Assembly (NCBI RefSeq): GCF_000531125.1
Contig: NZ_CBTK010000096.1
Span: forward strand, 1-36,316
Source of the DNA: Candidatus Contendobacter odensis Run_B_J11
GTDB lineage: Bacteria > Pseudomonadota > Gammaproteobacteria > Competibacterales > Competibacteraceae
DNA length: 36,316 nt
Direction: 5' to 3'
The position numbers and the translations under genes were made by a program. Below, one piece after another: positions 16,276-26,112 of the stretch. The notes beneath the pieces are model-generated. The model was given only the letters and a program-made list of their open reading frames with translations, was not told the origin of the DNA and made no database searches. Each line of letters opens with the position of its first letter. Positions within the stretch are counted from its first letter, which is position 1.

Positions 16276-17510
16276 GATTGGGTCTCCCGCAAGCGTTGGC
16301 TTAAATCAACCAGTCGTTGATCTTCCAGCTTGACGCGACTGATCCAGTCCAGCACCTCGCGCGCCGCCGCTGGCTGGCCGGCAGCCAGTGCCGCTTCCAG
16401 CAGCAGCCGGGCATCCTGCGGTTCGCGCTGCTGCTGCGCCCAATTGCGCTGCGCCAACACCAACGCCTCCTGCGGCTGCTGGCGCAAATCCAGCCGTAGC
16501 CGGGCCTCGCTGGCGATATGAACACCATCGCCACGCTGGCGGGCGGCGGCAAACCGTGCTTCCAGCACTTCGGCATGGCGCTGCCAGGCCGGATCGGCCA
16601 GCCGCCGTTCCGCCAGCGCCAGCCGCAGCAACAGGTTGTCGGCGCGCTGTTCGTCCCGGAGCAGGTCGCGGACCGCAGCCGGATGGTTCTGATCGAGCAG
16701 GAAATCGGCATACGCGCCCAGCAGGTAAACGCTGCGCCGGCCCAAGTTCAATGCAGCCCGGAAATGCTGTTCGGCGGCGGACACATCACCGCGCTGCTCC
16801 GCCAGTTCCGCCAGCACCGTCAGGGCATACAGCCGCTCTTCGGCATCGGCCTCTGCCGGCGTCTCCAGCGCCCGCTGCAAACTGGCGTAGGCGAATTCAA
16901 TCTGCCCGCCACGACCGAGCGCTCCACTCAGGCAGGCGTTGGACAGCAGTGAACGGGCCAGTCGTCGCAGCGCCAGACAACTGCGCAGCGCCGCCGCCGG
17001 TTCGCCCTGCACCTGTTGAATCACCGCCTGAGTGAGCCAGGCTTGGGCGTGGCGCGGGCGCACCACTAATACCTGTTGCAGATCAGTCAAGGCGCCCGCG
17101 AAATCATGGCGGTTCTGACGCAGCACGGCCCGCAACAACAGCACTTCGGGCGGCGGCGGCATTTGTTCCCACCAAGGCGCCAGCGCCGCCTGAGCGTAGC
17201 CGTAGTAGCGAGGATCGGCTTCGGAACGCCCGATTTCGATGTTGCGGCGGGCGACTTGAAGCGCCAGATCCAGATCGTCAGGCTGGGCGACCAGTTGGCG
17301 ACGCAACCCTTGCAGTTCCCGAACCACCGGATCGGTCGCCGCCAGCGGCAGTCGTTCCAATACCTGATTCGGGTCGGTGGGAGTCAATGGCGTCGCCAGC
17401 ACCGGGCCAGCGATGCTCAGCAGAATGCCGAGCAGCAAGCGGAAGCACCGCCGCCCGGCTGCACCGCTGACTCCCACCGATAATGGCGAGGGAGCAAGAA
17501 ACGGATTCAT
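16272..17510 (-). CDS. exported TPR-repeat protein
   Basis: The 412-residue protein begins with a signal peptide (hydrophobic core at residues 23-37, likely cleavage after VLA, 39). It continues as alanine- and leucine-rich helical repeats typical of tetratricopeptide repeats, for example residues 110-145 and 220-260. TPRs bind partner proteins. I see no enzyme motif. The start is ATG 17510; nine extra codons upstream are possible but break the signal-peptide layout. It lies 36 bases after the DUF4331 gene and overlaps the HupE/UreJ_2 gene, so the three are probably one operon. Confidence 0.78.
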   Translation of the reverse strand: MNPFLAPSPLSVGVSGAAGRRCFRLLLGILLSIAGPVLATPLTPTDPNQVLERLPLAATDPVVRELQGLRRQLVAQPDDLDLALQVARRNIEIGRSEADPRYYGYAQAALAPWWEQMPPPPEVLLLRAVLRQNRHDFAGALTDLQQVLVVRPRHAQAWLTQAVIQQVQGEPAAALRSCLALRRLARSLLSNACLSGALGRGGQIEFAYASLQRALETPAEADAEERLYALTVLAELAEQRGDVSAAEQHFRAALNLGRRSVYLLGAYADFLLDQNHPAAVRDLLRDEQRADNLLLRLALAERRLADPAWQRHAEVLEARFAAARQRGDGVHIASEARLRLDLRQQPQEALVLAQRNWAQQQREPQDARLLLEAALAAGQPAAAREVLDWISRVKLEDQRLVDLSQRLRETQS

Positions 17511-17546
17511 GATCGATCTCGCACGACGGTTCGCCAAGAGTCCCGC

Positions 17547-19103
17547 TCAGGGGCAGGTTCCGGTGCAGCCCGGCTCGCCTGGATCGACGTGGCGGCTGGA
17601 GTGACCGGAATGCGCCAGACCGAGATAGGGGAAGCTCTCCCGGTAAGGGACATCGTTGGTGTTGACGCCATCGCCGAGGCTGTTGTGCGGGAAGCCGGAA
17701 AATTTCGGATCGCCTGTCAGCACCCCGGCCACCACCCGCAGTGCGATGTCGCTCACATCATCCGACAGCCTTCTGCCATTGGGAAAACCCGCCGTATCTC
17801 CGGCCAGCAACCCCATCCGTTTGCGTTGTGCGGCGGGGGTGGCAGGCACTCCGGTGTTCAGGCGCAACAAATCGGCCACTGGACCCGCCGGGGTGTCCTT
17901 CGCAGCGATGGGCGCAGCATAGGTGACCAACGGCAGCAAATCCTTGCGCGGCGCGGGCGGAATCGGCAGCGCATCGGTGTAGATTGCGTTCAGTGCCCGT
18001 GGCAGCAACGGATCCAGGAGATAACTGGCGAACTGGGCATCATCCTTGGGCTGGCTCATGCTGAATTTGTCCTTATCGCCGGTACCGATGAGGACCTCGT
18101 TGATCAGCGGGTTGCCCATACGCTGAATTTGTACGAACCGGTCGGACAACAGCGGCTGGCCGCCCGGTGTGGTGGCGTACAATTTTATCGTGGGCCGCGA
18201 TGTCGTACCCCAAGTGCCGATGGTAGCCAGCGGTTCGTTAGCACCGTGCAGCTTGCCGTCGCGGGTCAGCAGCGTGATCGGCACTTCGATAGCGATGGCG
18301 TTGACGTTAAAACCGGCGAAATCATCGGAGTCGAAGTTGCGGCTGTCGTCGGCATCCTGTGCTGGCGACAACACTCCAGCGATACCGGTGCCGTTAGGCA
18401 GCACCCGGAAATTCAGCGAGTCGAAGGTCGCGCCCAGATCGAGCCAGAACGGATCATCTACCGTGCCCGCGAACACGCGAACGCCGCCGCCGAGGTCATA
18501 GACGCCCTGATCGGCCAGGCGGGCATAGTCGGGCATGGTGCGTGGACCGACGTTGGTAGGCACGGCGATCAGATCATGAGCCAGTTCGGTGCGTTGGCCG
18601 CCGCGCACCAGTGTGACGGAATAGCGCTGGCGCAGGCTTAGCCCTTCGGAGCCAGGACCGTCCAGCGCAGTGATCGCGGGCGGAATCAGCGGGGTACCTG
18701 GTTTCACCGGCGCCGGCGAGTTGTTCGGTGCCGACAGCCCAGCTCCAGCGCCTACGAAGCCAGTGAATACCCCTGGCGCACGAATTTCAGTATTGAAGCG
18801 GAACTCGAAGCGAAGGTCTTCGACACCATCGTGATCATGGTCTACCCGGAGGGTGTAGAGAATTTCCGGGTCAAAGGGGAAATAATTGGGGCCATTGCTC
18901 GGTTCCAGAAACGGATCAACATCCAGAATCAGGGTGACTTTTCCAGGATTGTCGTAGCTGACGAAAGCGAAGAAATCGGTGATATCGGCCTTGGTATCGA
19001 GCGCAGTAAGCGGCGCTTCGCGGTGGTTGGCGGCGTGGCTGGCGGTAGCGACCGCCAAGGTCAGAGCCAGACTCAGGCAAGTGCGGGTAAACGCGCGGGG
19101 CAT
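17547..19103 (-). CDS. secreted DUF4331 family protein
   Basis: The 518-residue protein has a signal peptide (LALTLAVATASHA, cleavage near residue 24) and continues AANHREAPLTALDTKADITDFFAF, whose HREAP and DxxDFFAF elements mark DUF4331. An acidic DHDHDG near residue 93 might bind metal. The family is uncharacterised; members are periplasmic or outer-surface and often lie near sigma-factor genes. ATG 19103 has GAGGA 8 bases upstream. It starts the minus-strand DUF4331-TPR-HupE2 run, with a 152-base gap back to the FimX-like gene that probably holds its promoter. Confidence 0.88.
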   Translation of the reverse strand: MPRAFTRTCLSLALTLAVATASHAANHREAPLTALDTKADITDFFAFVSYDNPGKVTLILDVDPFLEPSNGPNYFPFDPEILYTLRVDHDHDGVEDLRFEFRFNTEIRAPGVFTGFVGAGAGLSAPNNSPAPVKPGTPLIPPAITALDGPGSEGLSLRQRYSVTLVRGGQRTELAHDLIAVPTNVGPRTMPDYARLADQGVYDLGGGVRVFAGTVDDPFWLDLGATFDSLNFRVLPNGTGIAGVLSPAQDADDSRNFDSDDFAGFNVNAIAIEVPITLLTRDGKLHGANEPLATIGTWGTTSRPTIKLYATTPGGQPLLSDRFVQIQRMGNPLINEVLIGTGDKDKFSMSQPKDDAQFASYLLDPLLPRALNAIYTDALPIPPAPRKDLLPLVTYAAPIAAKDTPAGPVADLLRLNTGVPATPAAQRKRMGLLAGDTAGFPNGRRLSDDVSDIALRVVAGVLTGDPKFSGFPHNSLGDGVNTNDVPYRESFPYLGLAHSGHSSRHVDPGEPGCTGTCP

Positions 19104-19255
19104 GGCAATTTTCCTCTGCAAGCGGGTGGGTGGGAGCACGGATGCTCGCAACGGGTCGCGGTCAAGGCCGCGCCTACTTGCCTATGCGCCGGTACGCAGT
19201 ATTTGGATGCAGAGGACGATTTATAAAATATATTAGGTTTCTGTCGGCGATGTTT

Positions 19256-21349
19256 TCAGCCGGCGTATTGCTTAAAGTCGAAATCCAGTTTAGGTCCAGC
19301 TTCAGCGACCATATTGCCCTGGACCAGAGTCACGCCGAACTGCCAGATACTCGCCATCTGTGGCGCAGTGGATACTCCGGCGGCCACCACCCGGGTTTTC
19401 AGTTGCTGCGCCTGTTGCGTCAGCAAGGCCATGGATCGGCGACTGTTCTCATCCTTGGCCTTGGCCAGTCGCTCAATCAGACTGCCATCCAGCTTGATGT
19501 AGTCCGGCAGCAGTTCCTTCAATAAACGATCCGAATGGGTTTTGCCACCGAAGTGCGACAGGGCCAGCCCACATCCGAGATCGCGCAGACACGCACGAAA
19601 GTACCGGGTCTCCTCGAAACATTCGTCCGCGTTATCCTCTTTGACCTCAAGCACCAAGCGGTCTCCCGCCAGCCGGCTTTCCTTGACCCGCTTGATAAAC
19701 CAGTCCAAAAAATCTTTATCCGTCAGTGAATTCTGCGAAAGCCGCACGAACAAAGTCGGAGAATTGGCAGTGGCTTGCTGAATTTCCATAAGCGCCGTCA
19801 GCGTCCGAATCACCGTCCATTTATCCAGAGCGCCCATCAGACCATAGCGCACCGCCACCGCGCCCAGCTTATCCATCGGCTGCGGCTGATCCGCTTCATC
19901 CAGGAGTTGCAGGTAAACCTTATAGCGCGCTTCCTCAGCGTTCTCAAAACTCACAATCGGCTGGTAAAACAGGCTCAGCCGCCCCTTGGTCAGGGCGTTT
20001 CGAATCAGCCGAATACTGGCTTCATCCTGCTCGCTGATAGCGGCCCTGCCCGACCGTGCCTCTTCCCGGGGAGGGTCGTAGGTCTCGACCTGGTTGCCGC
20101 CTTTCTGACGGGCAGCCTCACAGGCACGGTCGGCGTGCGCCAGAATCTGGATAGCGCTATCGTGGCTGTCATGCATCTTGCACAGGCCGATGCAACAGGT
20201 CGTCGTAAACAGCTTGCCATTGATTTTGAAACTGTATTCAGCGACCGCCAGACGGATGCGTTCGGCCAGGACGAAAGGGTCGGACGCGGAGTTGGCGGGC
20301 ACGAAAACCGCGACCACCCCGCTGGCAAAGGTGCCGGCTAGATCTTCGGGCGCCAGCATCCCCTTGATCAGGCCGGCGGCTTCCAGCATGAACCGATCAA
20401 TGGCCTCGAATCCCAAGGCATAACGGATGGCGGCGTAATCGGTAAGCAGGAGATAGAGCACGGTGCCATCGTGATTGAGTTCCAGGGTTTCGACGAAAAA
20501 CCGCCGGGTGTACAGCCCGGTGAGATCGTCGAATTTGAGCATGTCTTCGAGCTGCTGGTTATAGGCGCTTTTTTCCGGAGTGACATCCCGAACGATGATC
20601 TGGGTGCAGGGTTCATCGTTCATCCGGGTCGGTGCGCATTCGAGCAGGATCGGGAAGGTTTGGCCGTTGCTGCGTACCCCGGACAGTTCGACCGGTTCGA
20701 CCAGTTTACCAGAGCGGATGCTGCGGCGCAACACGCTCTTCAGCGCATCACGATAGCCCGGCGGCACCATATGAACCAGTTGGATATTCGCCAGATCTTC
20801 CTTGCTCTCGTAACCGAACAAGCGGAGATAGGCCGGATTAGCGTAGATGTGGACACCTTCATGAATGTAGGCGAGCGCTTCCTGGATGTGTTCCAACAGC
20901 GCCTGGGTGCGGGTCTCGCTTTCCTTGAACCGGGTTTCAAACGATTGTTCGCGCTTGCGCGCCTGTAAGTGGCGCAACTCCTTGCGAACCACCGCCATGA
21001 GATGATCGGCATCGTCCAGATGGAAGTAGTTGTCGGCTCCTTCCTCCAGCAAGCGGGCGGGTTTGTGCTGTTGACGGTAGTCATCGTCTACCACCACGAT
21101 AATCGGAATATCCTGCTTGGTCTCGGCTACCATCAGTCGCAATTCGGCGATGGTGGGTAAATCATCAGCCAGCCGTAGCAGAATCAGATCCAGCGGTTGG
21201 TAATCAATAGCGCTGCGGGCTGCTTCAGCCTGATCGGTATCGATCAGTTCGATCTCATAGCCATCACCGCGTAGGGTTTTCGCGATATGGTCAATATCGG
21301 ATCGAGAGCGATCCACAATAAGCAGATTGATAACGGAAAGCTCAGACAC
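19256..21349 (-). CDS. FimX-like receiver-PAS-degenerate GGDEF-EAL protein
   Basis: The protein of about 697 residues has a receiver-like domain (1-125), a PAS domain (about 145-265), a GGDEF-like domain (280-425) and an EAL-like domain (440-690). The GGDEF signature is replaced by FASGVVAVF. In the EAL domain the EAL triplet reads KVY (YKVYLQLLDE), the DDFG motif reads SHFG, and VAEG reads VAAG, so both enzyme activities are probably lost. This matches FimX, a c-di-GMP receptor that controls type IV pili through PilB. The MshEN ATPase 12 kb away is a possible partner. GTG 21349 is chosen, with AGAGG 9 bases upstream; a TTG at 21358 is in frame. Confidence 0.85.
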   Translation of the reverse strand: MSELSVINLLIVDRSRSDIDHIAKTLRGDGYEIELIDTDQAEAARSAIDYQPLDLILLRLADDLPTIAELRLMVAETKQDIPIIVVVDDDYRQQHKPARLLEEGADNYFHLDDADHLMAVVRKELRHLQARKREQSFETRFKESETRTQALLEHIQEALAYIHEGVHIYANPAYLRLFGYESKEDLANIQLVHMVPPGYRDALKSVLRRSIRSGKLVEPVELSGVRSNGQTFPILLECAPTRMNDEPCTQIIVRDVTPEKSAYNQQLEDMLKFDDLTGLYTRRFFVETLELNHDGTVLYLLLTDYAAIRYALGFEAIDRFMLEAAGLIKGMLAPEDLAGTFASGVVAVFVPANSASDPFVLAERIRLAVAEYSFKINGKLFTTTCCIGLCKMHDSHDSAIQILAHADRACEAARQKGGNQVETYDPPREEARSGRAAISEQDEASIRLIRNALTKGRLSLFYQPIVSFENAEEARYKVYLQLLDEADQPQPMDKLGAVAVRYGLMGALDKWTVIRTLTALMEIQQATANSPTLFVRLSQNSLTDKDFLDWFIKRVKESRLAGDRLVLEVKEDNADECFEETRYFRACLRDLGCGLALSHFGGKTHSDRLLKELLPDYIKLDGSLIERLAKAKDENSRRSMALLTQQAQQLKTRVVAAGVSTAPQMASIWQFGVTLVQGNMVAEAGPKLDFDFKQYAG

Positions 21350-21409
21350 GCACTCCAACCTCTGCGGATGGCCGGGAACCGGCGAGAAAATAAGGTGTTG
21401 CCAGTGACG

Positions 21410-22417
21410 CTACCACACCGGAGTCTTGGCCGGTTGTCCCGGCTGTTCTCGTACCAGTCGGGGTACCAGATAGCCTGGAAGCTGCTGACGTAGCTTTTTC
21501 ATAATAGCCGATGCTTTGGCATCCTTCACCTCGAAATGAGCCGATCCACGCACCCGGTCGAGCAAATACAGGTAATAGGGCATGACCCGGGCAGCGAACA
21601 GTGCCTCACTCAGTTCAGCCAGTGTCGCCGCTGTATCATTGACTCCGCGCAGCAACACCGATTGATTCAGCAAAGTCACACCCGCCGTTGCCAACTGCAT
21701 CAACGCCGCCTGCACCGCCTCATCCATCTCCCGTGGGTGATTGGCGTGGATCACCAATACGGACTGCAACCGGATTTGGGCCAGCAGCTTCAGCAGGACC
21801 TCATCCACCCGCTCGGGCAGCACCACCGGCAGCCGACTGTGAATACGCAAGCGCTTCAGGTGGGGAATCCGATCCAGTGCCGCCAGCAGTACACCCAGGC
21901 GCCGGTCGGAGAGCGCCAGCGGATCACCGCCGCTCAAAATCACCTCGCGGATACTGGTATCACTGGCTAGATAGGCCAACGCCGGCTGCCATGAATCGGC
22001 ATCAGCGCAAACCTCGGCGTAAGGAAATTCGCGGCGGAAGCAATAGCGGCAATGCACCGCACAGACGCCGGTGACGATCAACAGGGCGCGACCCTGATAT
22101 TTATGCAACACCCCCGGCGCCGCTTGCATCGCCTGGTCACCGACCGGATCGGACACAAAGCCGGGAACCGGTTCGAATTCCGCTGCCAGCGGCAACACTT
22201 GCCGTAGCAAAGGATCATCCGGGTCGCCCTTACGCATTCGCGCCACAAAGCCGAGCGGCACCCGCAATGGAAAGGACTTCGCCGCCGTGCGTGCTGCCGG
22301 CAGCAGCGCGGGGTCGAGTTCCAATGCCCGCAGCAGTTCAGCGGGATCGTGGATCGCGTGGGCCAATTCCCGTTGCCAACGCGGAACCTGACGCAAAATC
22401 GGCTTTACCGTTATCAT
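21410..22417 (-). CDS. epmB: EF-P beta-lysylation protein EpmB (lysine 2,3-aminomutase family)
   Basis: The 335-residue radical-SAM, PLP enzyme converts (S)-alpha-lysine to (R)-beta-lysine for EF-P modification. The cluster motif CAVHCRYC gives Cys119, Cys123 and Cys126 for the 4Fe-4S centre. LSGGDPLAL and [12 protein letters not shown] are typical of the family. The C-terminal [10 protein letters not shown]...KTP holds the likely PLP lysine. The frame extends 16 codons further up, but ATG 22417 gives the conserved N-terminus. It is divergent from efp, whose start is only 46 bases away. Confidence 0.93.
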   Translation of the reverse strand: MITVKPILRQVPRWQRELAHAIHDPAELLRALELDPALLPAARTAAKSFPLRVPLGFVARMRKGDPDDPLLRQVLPLAAEFEPVPGFVSDPVGDQAMQAAPGVLHKYQGRALLIVTGVCAVHCRYCFRREFPYAEVCADADSWQPALAYLASDTSIREVILSGGDPLALSDRRLGVLLAALDRIPHLKRLRIHSRLPVVLPERVDEVLLKLLAQIRLQSVLVIHANHPREMDEAVQAALMQLATAGVTLLNQSVLLRGVNDTAATLAELSEALFAARVMPYYLYLLDRVRGSAHFEVKDAKASAIMKKLRQQLPGYLVPRLVREQPGQPAKTPVW

Positions 22418-22463
22418 GTTTTCTTTTTTTGACTCAATTTCTCTAGCTAAGGGTAGGTTTTGC

Positions 22464-23033
22464 ATGGCGACTTATAGTACCAACGAATTCAAAAGCGGGC
22501 TGAAGATCATGATGGATGGCGATCCCTACGCCATTGTCGAGAACGAGTTCGTCAAACCCGGCAAGGGTCAGGCGTTTAACCGGGCCAAGGTGCGCAACCT
22601 GAAAACCGGGCGGGTTATCGAGCGCACCTTCAAATCGGGCGACAGCGTGGAAGGCGCCGATGTAGTAGATGTAGACCTACAATATCTCTACAACGACGGC
22701 GAATACTGGCACTTCATGGATCCGCAGAGCTACGAACAATTGACCGCTGATACCGCAGCCATGGGCGATTCCGCCAAGTGGCTCAAGGAAGAAGCAATCT
22801 GCCAGGTGACGCTGTGGAACGGTGTACCGCTGAGCGTAGCTCCACCTAATTTCGTGGTAATGACCATTGTTGAAACCGATCCTGGAGTACGCGGTGATAC
22901 CTCCGGCGGCGGCGGTAAGCCGGCCACTCTGGAAACCGGCGCCGTGGTCCGGGTGCCGCTGTTTGTTCAGAATGGCGAAGTGATTAAGGTGGATACCCGC
23001 ACCGGCGAGTACGTCTCCCGGGTCAAGGAATAA
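22464..23033 (+). CDS. efp: translation elongation factor P
   Basis: The 189-residue protein is EF-P, which rescues ribosomes stalled at consecutive prolines. It begins [10 protein letters not shown] and has the modification loop KPGKGQAF, with Lys34 as the residue that receives beta-lysine. The three beta-barrel domains are complete, ending in the conserved [14 protein letters not shown]. Start 22464 is supported by AGGGTAGG about 7 bases upstream and by family length. The frame is open for 16 further codons but these overlap the epmB start region. EpmB and EpmA, both encoded here, would modify Lys34. Confidence 0.97.
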   Translation: MATYSTNEFKSGLKIMMDGDPYAIVENEFVKPGKGQAFNRAKVRNLKTGRVIERTFKSGDSVEGADVVDVDLQYLYNDGEYWHFMDPQSYEQLTADTAAMGDSAKWLKEEAICQVTLWNGVPLSVAPPNFVVMTIVETDPGVRGDTSGGGGKPATLETGAVVRVPLFVQNGEVIKVDTRTGEYVSRVKE

Positions 23034-23166
23034 AAAGTGCTGCCTCTGGGCTGGAATCTTCGCCGCCTTGGATAAGGAACGGGGTAACCGTGCTGCATTG
23101 GTGGAGTTCAAGCGTTCTGATGATCAGGCGTCGGTTACGAATCAAGCCCTACAGCGAGAGTCAAGC

Positions 23167-24981
23167 ATGACACCCTACACGATTGATGACTTGGCCCATG
23201 CCGATACCGACCATGCGATCCGGGTCGCTGATCGGGTCTGGTGGGTTGGGCACCGTCAGAACGATGATCCCTTTCAGTGCCACGTCTACCTGATCGAGCA
23301 GGGGGATCAGTCGGTGCTGCTGGACCCTGGCTCTCAACTCACCTTTCGCCATACCCTGCGCAAGATTGAAGAGATCATTCCGTTCTCCCACATCCGCTAT
23401 TTCGTCTGCCACCATTCAGATCCGGACATCACCGGGGCATTGCCGCTGATTGACCAAATGGTCGGGCGCGACAACGCGGTGCTGGTGACTCACTGGCGAA
23501 CTCAGACCCTGATTAAGCATTATGGTCTGTCGCAGCTACCGTTCTGGTTGGTGGAGGAACACGACTGGAAGCTGCCACTGGTTGATCGTTGCCTGGAGTT
23601 CGTGTTCACCCCCTATGCCCATTTTCCCGGCGCGATCTGCACCTTCGATCCCCGCTCGCAGGTGCTGTTTTCCAGCGACCTCTTCGGCGGGCTGACCCCG
23701 GAATTTTCGCTGGTGGCCCAGGACGAGCGCTATTTTGAGGCCATGCGCCCGTTTCATGAGCATTACATGCCCAGCCGGGACATTCTCGGCTATGCCTTGC
23801 GCGCTATCGAGCGCCATCCCATTCGCCTCATCGCGCCCCAGCACGGATCGATCATTCCTGAACCTCTGGTGGGTTTTATGATCAATCAGTTGAAGACACT
23901 GGAGTGCGGGCTGTATCTGATCGCCCACGGCGACACCGATATCCAGCGACTATCCCAGCTTAACCAGACTCTGCGCGACATCACCCAGACCCTGCTGATC
24001 TACCGGGATTTCCGCGATATTGCCCACAGTCTGCTGGAAATCACCCAGCGACTGTTGCCCGCGACTTCGCTGGAATTTCACGCTCGACTGGATGGACAGC
24101 GGGTATTGCATCTGACGCCGGAAAGCCGCTACAGCGGTATCGAAGCGGAGCCACCCGCGCCAGTGGCTCAGATTCTGAATTTGGACCACAAGCAATGGCA
24201 CGAATTAAACGTAGCCGGTGCCACTGAGTTCATGCTGGTGAATAACGCGGGCGACTCACCGATCCTGATGCTGCCGCTGTTTGCGCCGGACCAGGGCACC
24301 GCGCAAGCGGTGGCTATCATCCATCTGGCCGAACCGGTGGTTTCCACCGACCAACTGCGGCAAATTATCGGGCAGATGAGTGTACCGCTCCAGGTGGCGG
24401 TGGAGCGGGAAGTCATTTACCGTCAGATCGATCTGGAGCGGCAACGCATTTATGAGCAGTCGATCCGCGACATCCTGACCGGCTTGTTTACCCGGGTCTA
24501 TATGCGGGAAGCGGTGCAACGGCTGTGCGATATTCAGGATCGCAGTTCTGTCCATCAGGTGGCGGTGCTAATGTTGGATATTGACCACTTCAAGCGCATC
24601 AACGATAGCTACGGTCACAATCAGGGCGACGTAGTGTTGCAGCGGGTGGCGGCAGAAATTCTGGGTACGATCCGTGGCAGCGATATTCCAGTGCGCCTGG
24701 GCGGCGAAGAGTTTGCGATCTTTGTCGCCGATGATGAAACGGCCAGCCTCGCTTTGTTTGCCGAGCGGCTGCGGGTACGGATCGCGGCGTTGCGCTTCCT
24801 GGCACCGATGACGGATCAGATCGTGACCGTGAGTATTGGTGTCGCTGTCCGCCAGCCACAGGAACCGCTGCTGGATTTGATCCAGCGCGCCGATATGGCG
24901 TTGTACGACGCCAAAAATAGCGGTCGCAACCGGGTGCGCCTGGCGCCCGGCACATTGCCGTTGCCCGCAATGCCGGGATAA
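23167..24981 (+). CDS. diiron/MBL-fold (ODP-like) sensor diguanylate cyclase
   Basis: The 604-residue protein joins an N-terminal metallo-beta-lactamase-fold domain of the flavodiiron/ODP type (1-245) to a linker region (260-415) and a C-terminal GGDEF domain (430-592). Diiron ligands can be placed at His83, Asp85 and Asp87 (HSDPD), His152 (AHFPG), Asp171 (SSDLFGG) and His226 (APQHG), matching flavodiiron proteins with Asp in place of the usual Glu. The GGEEF signature (512-516) and an RxxD inhibitory site (503-506) indicate an active, feedback-controlled cyclase. I infer an oxygen or redox sensor that makes c-di-GMP. It lies 133 bases after efp and 3 bases before epmA. Confidence 0.88.
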   Translation: MTPYTIDDLAHADTDHAIRVADRVWWVGHRQNDDPFQCHVYLIEQGDQSVLLDPGSQLTFRHTLRKIEEIIPFSHIRYFVCHHSDPDITGALPLIDQMVGRDNAVLVTHWRTQTLIKHYGLSQLPFWLVEEHDWKLPLVDRCLEFVFTPYAHFPGAICTFDPRSQVLFSSDLFGGLTPEFSLVAQDERYFEAMRPFHEHYMPSRDILGYALRAIERHPIRLIAPQHGSIIPEPLVGFMINQLKTLECGLYLIAHGDTDIQRLSQLNQTLRDITQTLLIYRDFRDIAHSLLEITQRLLPATSLEFHARLDGQRVLHLTPESRYSGIEAEPPAPVAQILNLDHKQWHELNVAGATEFMLVNNAGDSPILMLPLFAPDQGTAQAVAIIHLAEPVVSTDQLRQIIGQMSVPLQVAVEREVIYRQIDLERQRIYEQSIRDILTGLFTRVYMREAVQRLCDIQDRSSVHQVAVLMLDIDHFKRINDSYGHNQGDVVLQRVAAEILGTIRGSDIPVRLGGEEFAIFVADDETASLALFAERLRVRIAALRFLAPMTDQIVTVSIGVAVRQPQEPLLDLIQRADMALYDAKNSGRNRVRLAPGTLPLPAMPG

Positions 24982-24984
24982 AAC

Positions 24985-25980
24985 ATGCCCTCTCCTCCTC
25001 GCAACTGGCGACCGGTCGCTGACGGCGACACCTTGCGCCTGCGCGCCGAACTGCTGGCGAAAACACGGGCGTTCTTCGCGGCGCACGCGGTGCTGGAAGT
25101 GGAGACACCGGCGCTGTCAGCGGCGGCCGTTACCGATCCGCACCTGTTCAGTTTCGCTACACCCTATTCGGGACCAGGACCGCGCCACGGCCGGATGCTG
25201 TATCTGCACACCTCGCCGGAATTCCCGATGAAACGCTTGCTGGCGGCGGGCAGCGGCTGCATTTATCAAATCGCCAAGGTCTTTCGCGATGGTGAAGCGG
25301 GTCGCCGCCACAATCCCGAATTCACCCTGCTGGAATGGTATCGGGTCGGTTTCGATCATCATCAGCTAATGACGGAAGTGGCAGAACTGGTGACGATGCT
25401 GCTGACCGGACGGTTGCCGCTGGCGACCGCAGAACGGCTGAGTTATCGCGAGATTTTTCAGCGCCATCTGAAGCTGGATCCGCACCGCGTCAGCGTGACA
25501 GAACTAGCACGGTGCGTGGAACAATGCGGTATTTCGATGGTGCCGGGGATGCCGATGGATGACGTTGATCCCTGGCTGGATTTATTGCTGACCCATGGTA
25601 TCGAATCCCGCTTGGGGCAAGGGCGGCTGAGTTTCATCTACGACTATCCCGCCTCGCAAGCGGCGCTGGCGCGGCTGCGGCCCGGCGATCCGCCGCTGGG
25701 CGAGCGATTTGAGCTGTACGTGAACGGCCTTGAACTGGCCAATGGTTTCCACGAACTGGGCGATGCGGGTGAGCAGCGTCGTCGTTTTGAGGCGGAAAAT
25801 GCAGCGCGAGGAGCGCAAGGACTGCCGGCCATGCCAATGGACGAGAACCTGTTGGCCGCTTTAGAGGCGGGCTTGCCCGATTGCGCCGGGGTGGCGCTAG
25901 GCTTTGATCGACTGGTGATGCTGGCGGCAGGCAAGGCGGCGATCCAGGACGTGATCGCTTTTCCGGCCGATAGAGCTTAA
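24985..25980 (+). CDS. epmA: EF-P--(R)-beta-lysine ligase EpmA
   Basis: The 331-residue enzyme is the class II lysyl-tRNA-synthetase-like protein (also PoxA/YjeA/GenX) that attaches beta-lysine to EF-P Lys34 using ATP. It lacks the anticodon-binding domain of LysS. Visible motifs are YLHTSPEFPMKRLL, motif 2 FRDGEAGRRHNPEFTLLEW (residues 96-114), LELANGFHELGD and motif 3 GVALGFDRLVML. ATG 24985 is 3 bases after the cyclase stop, so the genes are likely co-transcribed and coupled. Confidence 0.95.
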   Translation: MPSPPRNWRPVADGDTLRLRAELLAKTRAFFAAHAVLEVETPALSAAAVTDPHLFSFATPYSGPGPRHGRMLYLHTSPEFPMKRLLAAGSGCIYQIAKVFRDGEAGRRHNPEFTLLEWYRVGFDHHQLMTEVAELVTMLLTGRLPLATAERLSYREIFQRHLKLDPHRVSVTELARCVEQCGISMVPGMPMDDVDPWLDLLLTHGIESRLGQGRLSFIYDYPASQAALARLRPGDPPLGERFELYVNGLELANGFHELGDAGEQRRRFEAENAARGAQGLPAMPMDENLLAALEAGLPDCAGVALGFDRLVMLAAGKAAIQDVIAFPADRA

Positions 25981-26084
25981 ACAGCGCTGGAAGTATCAAA
26001 ATCTGCTCCGCGATCAAGATGATGCGGCCTTGCCGCGATGCTGGGCATTGAACCAGGAACGCACGGCGGCAGATAATAGCGATG

Positions 26085-26099
26085 CGGGCTGAAAGCCCG
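26085..26099. terminator. hairpin between convergent epmA and LpxH-like genes
   Basis: CGGGCT-GAA-AGCCCG forms a perfect 6-bp stem with a 3-base loop in the 132-base gap between convergent genes. There is no T-tract, so termination is only a possibility. Nothing else was recognised in this gap. Confidence 0.35.
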
Positions 26100-26112
26100 G
26101 TCCACCTCACCG

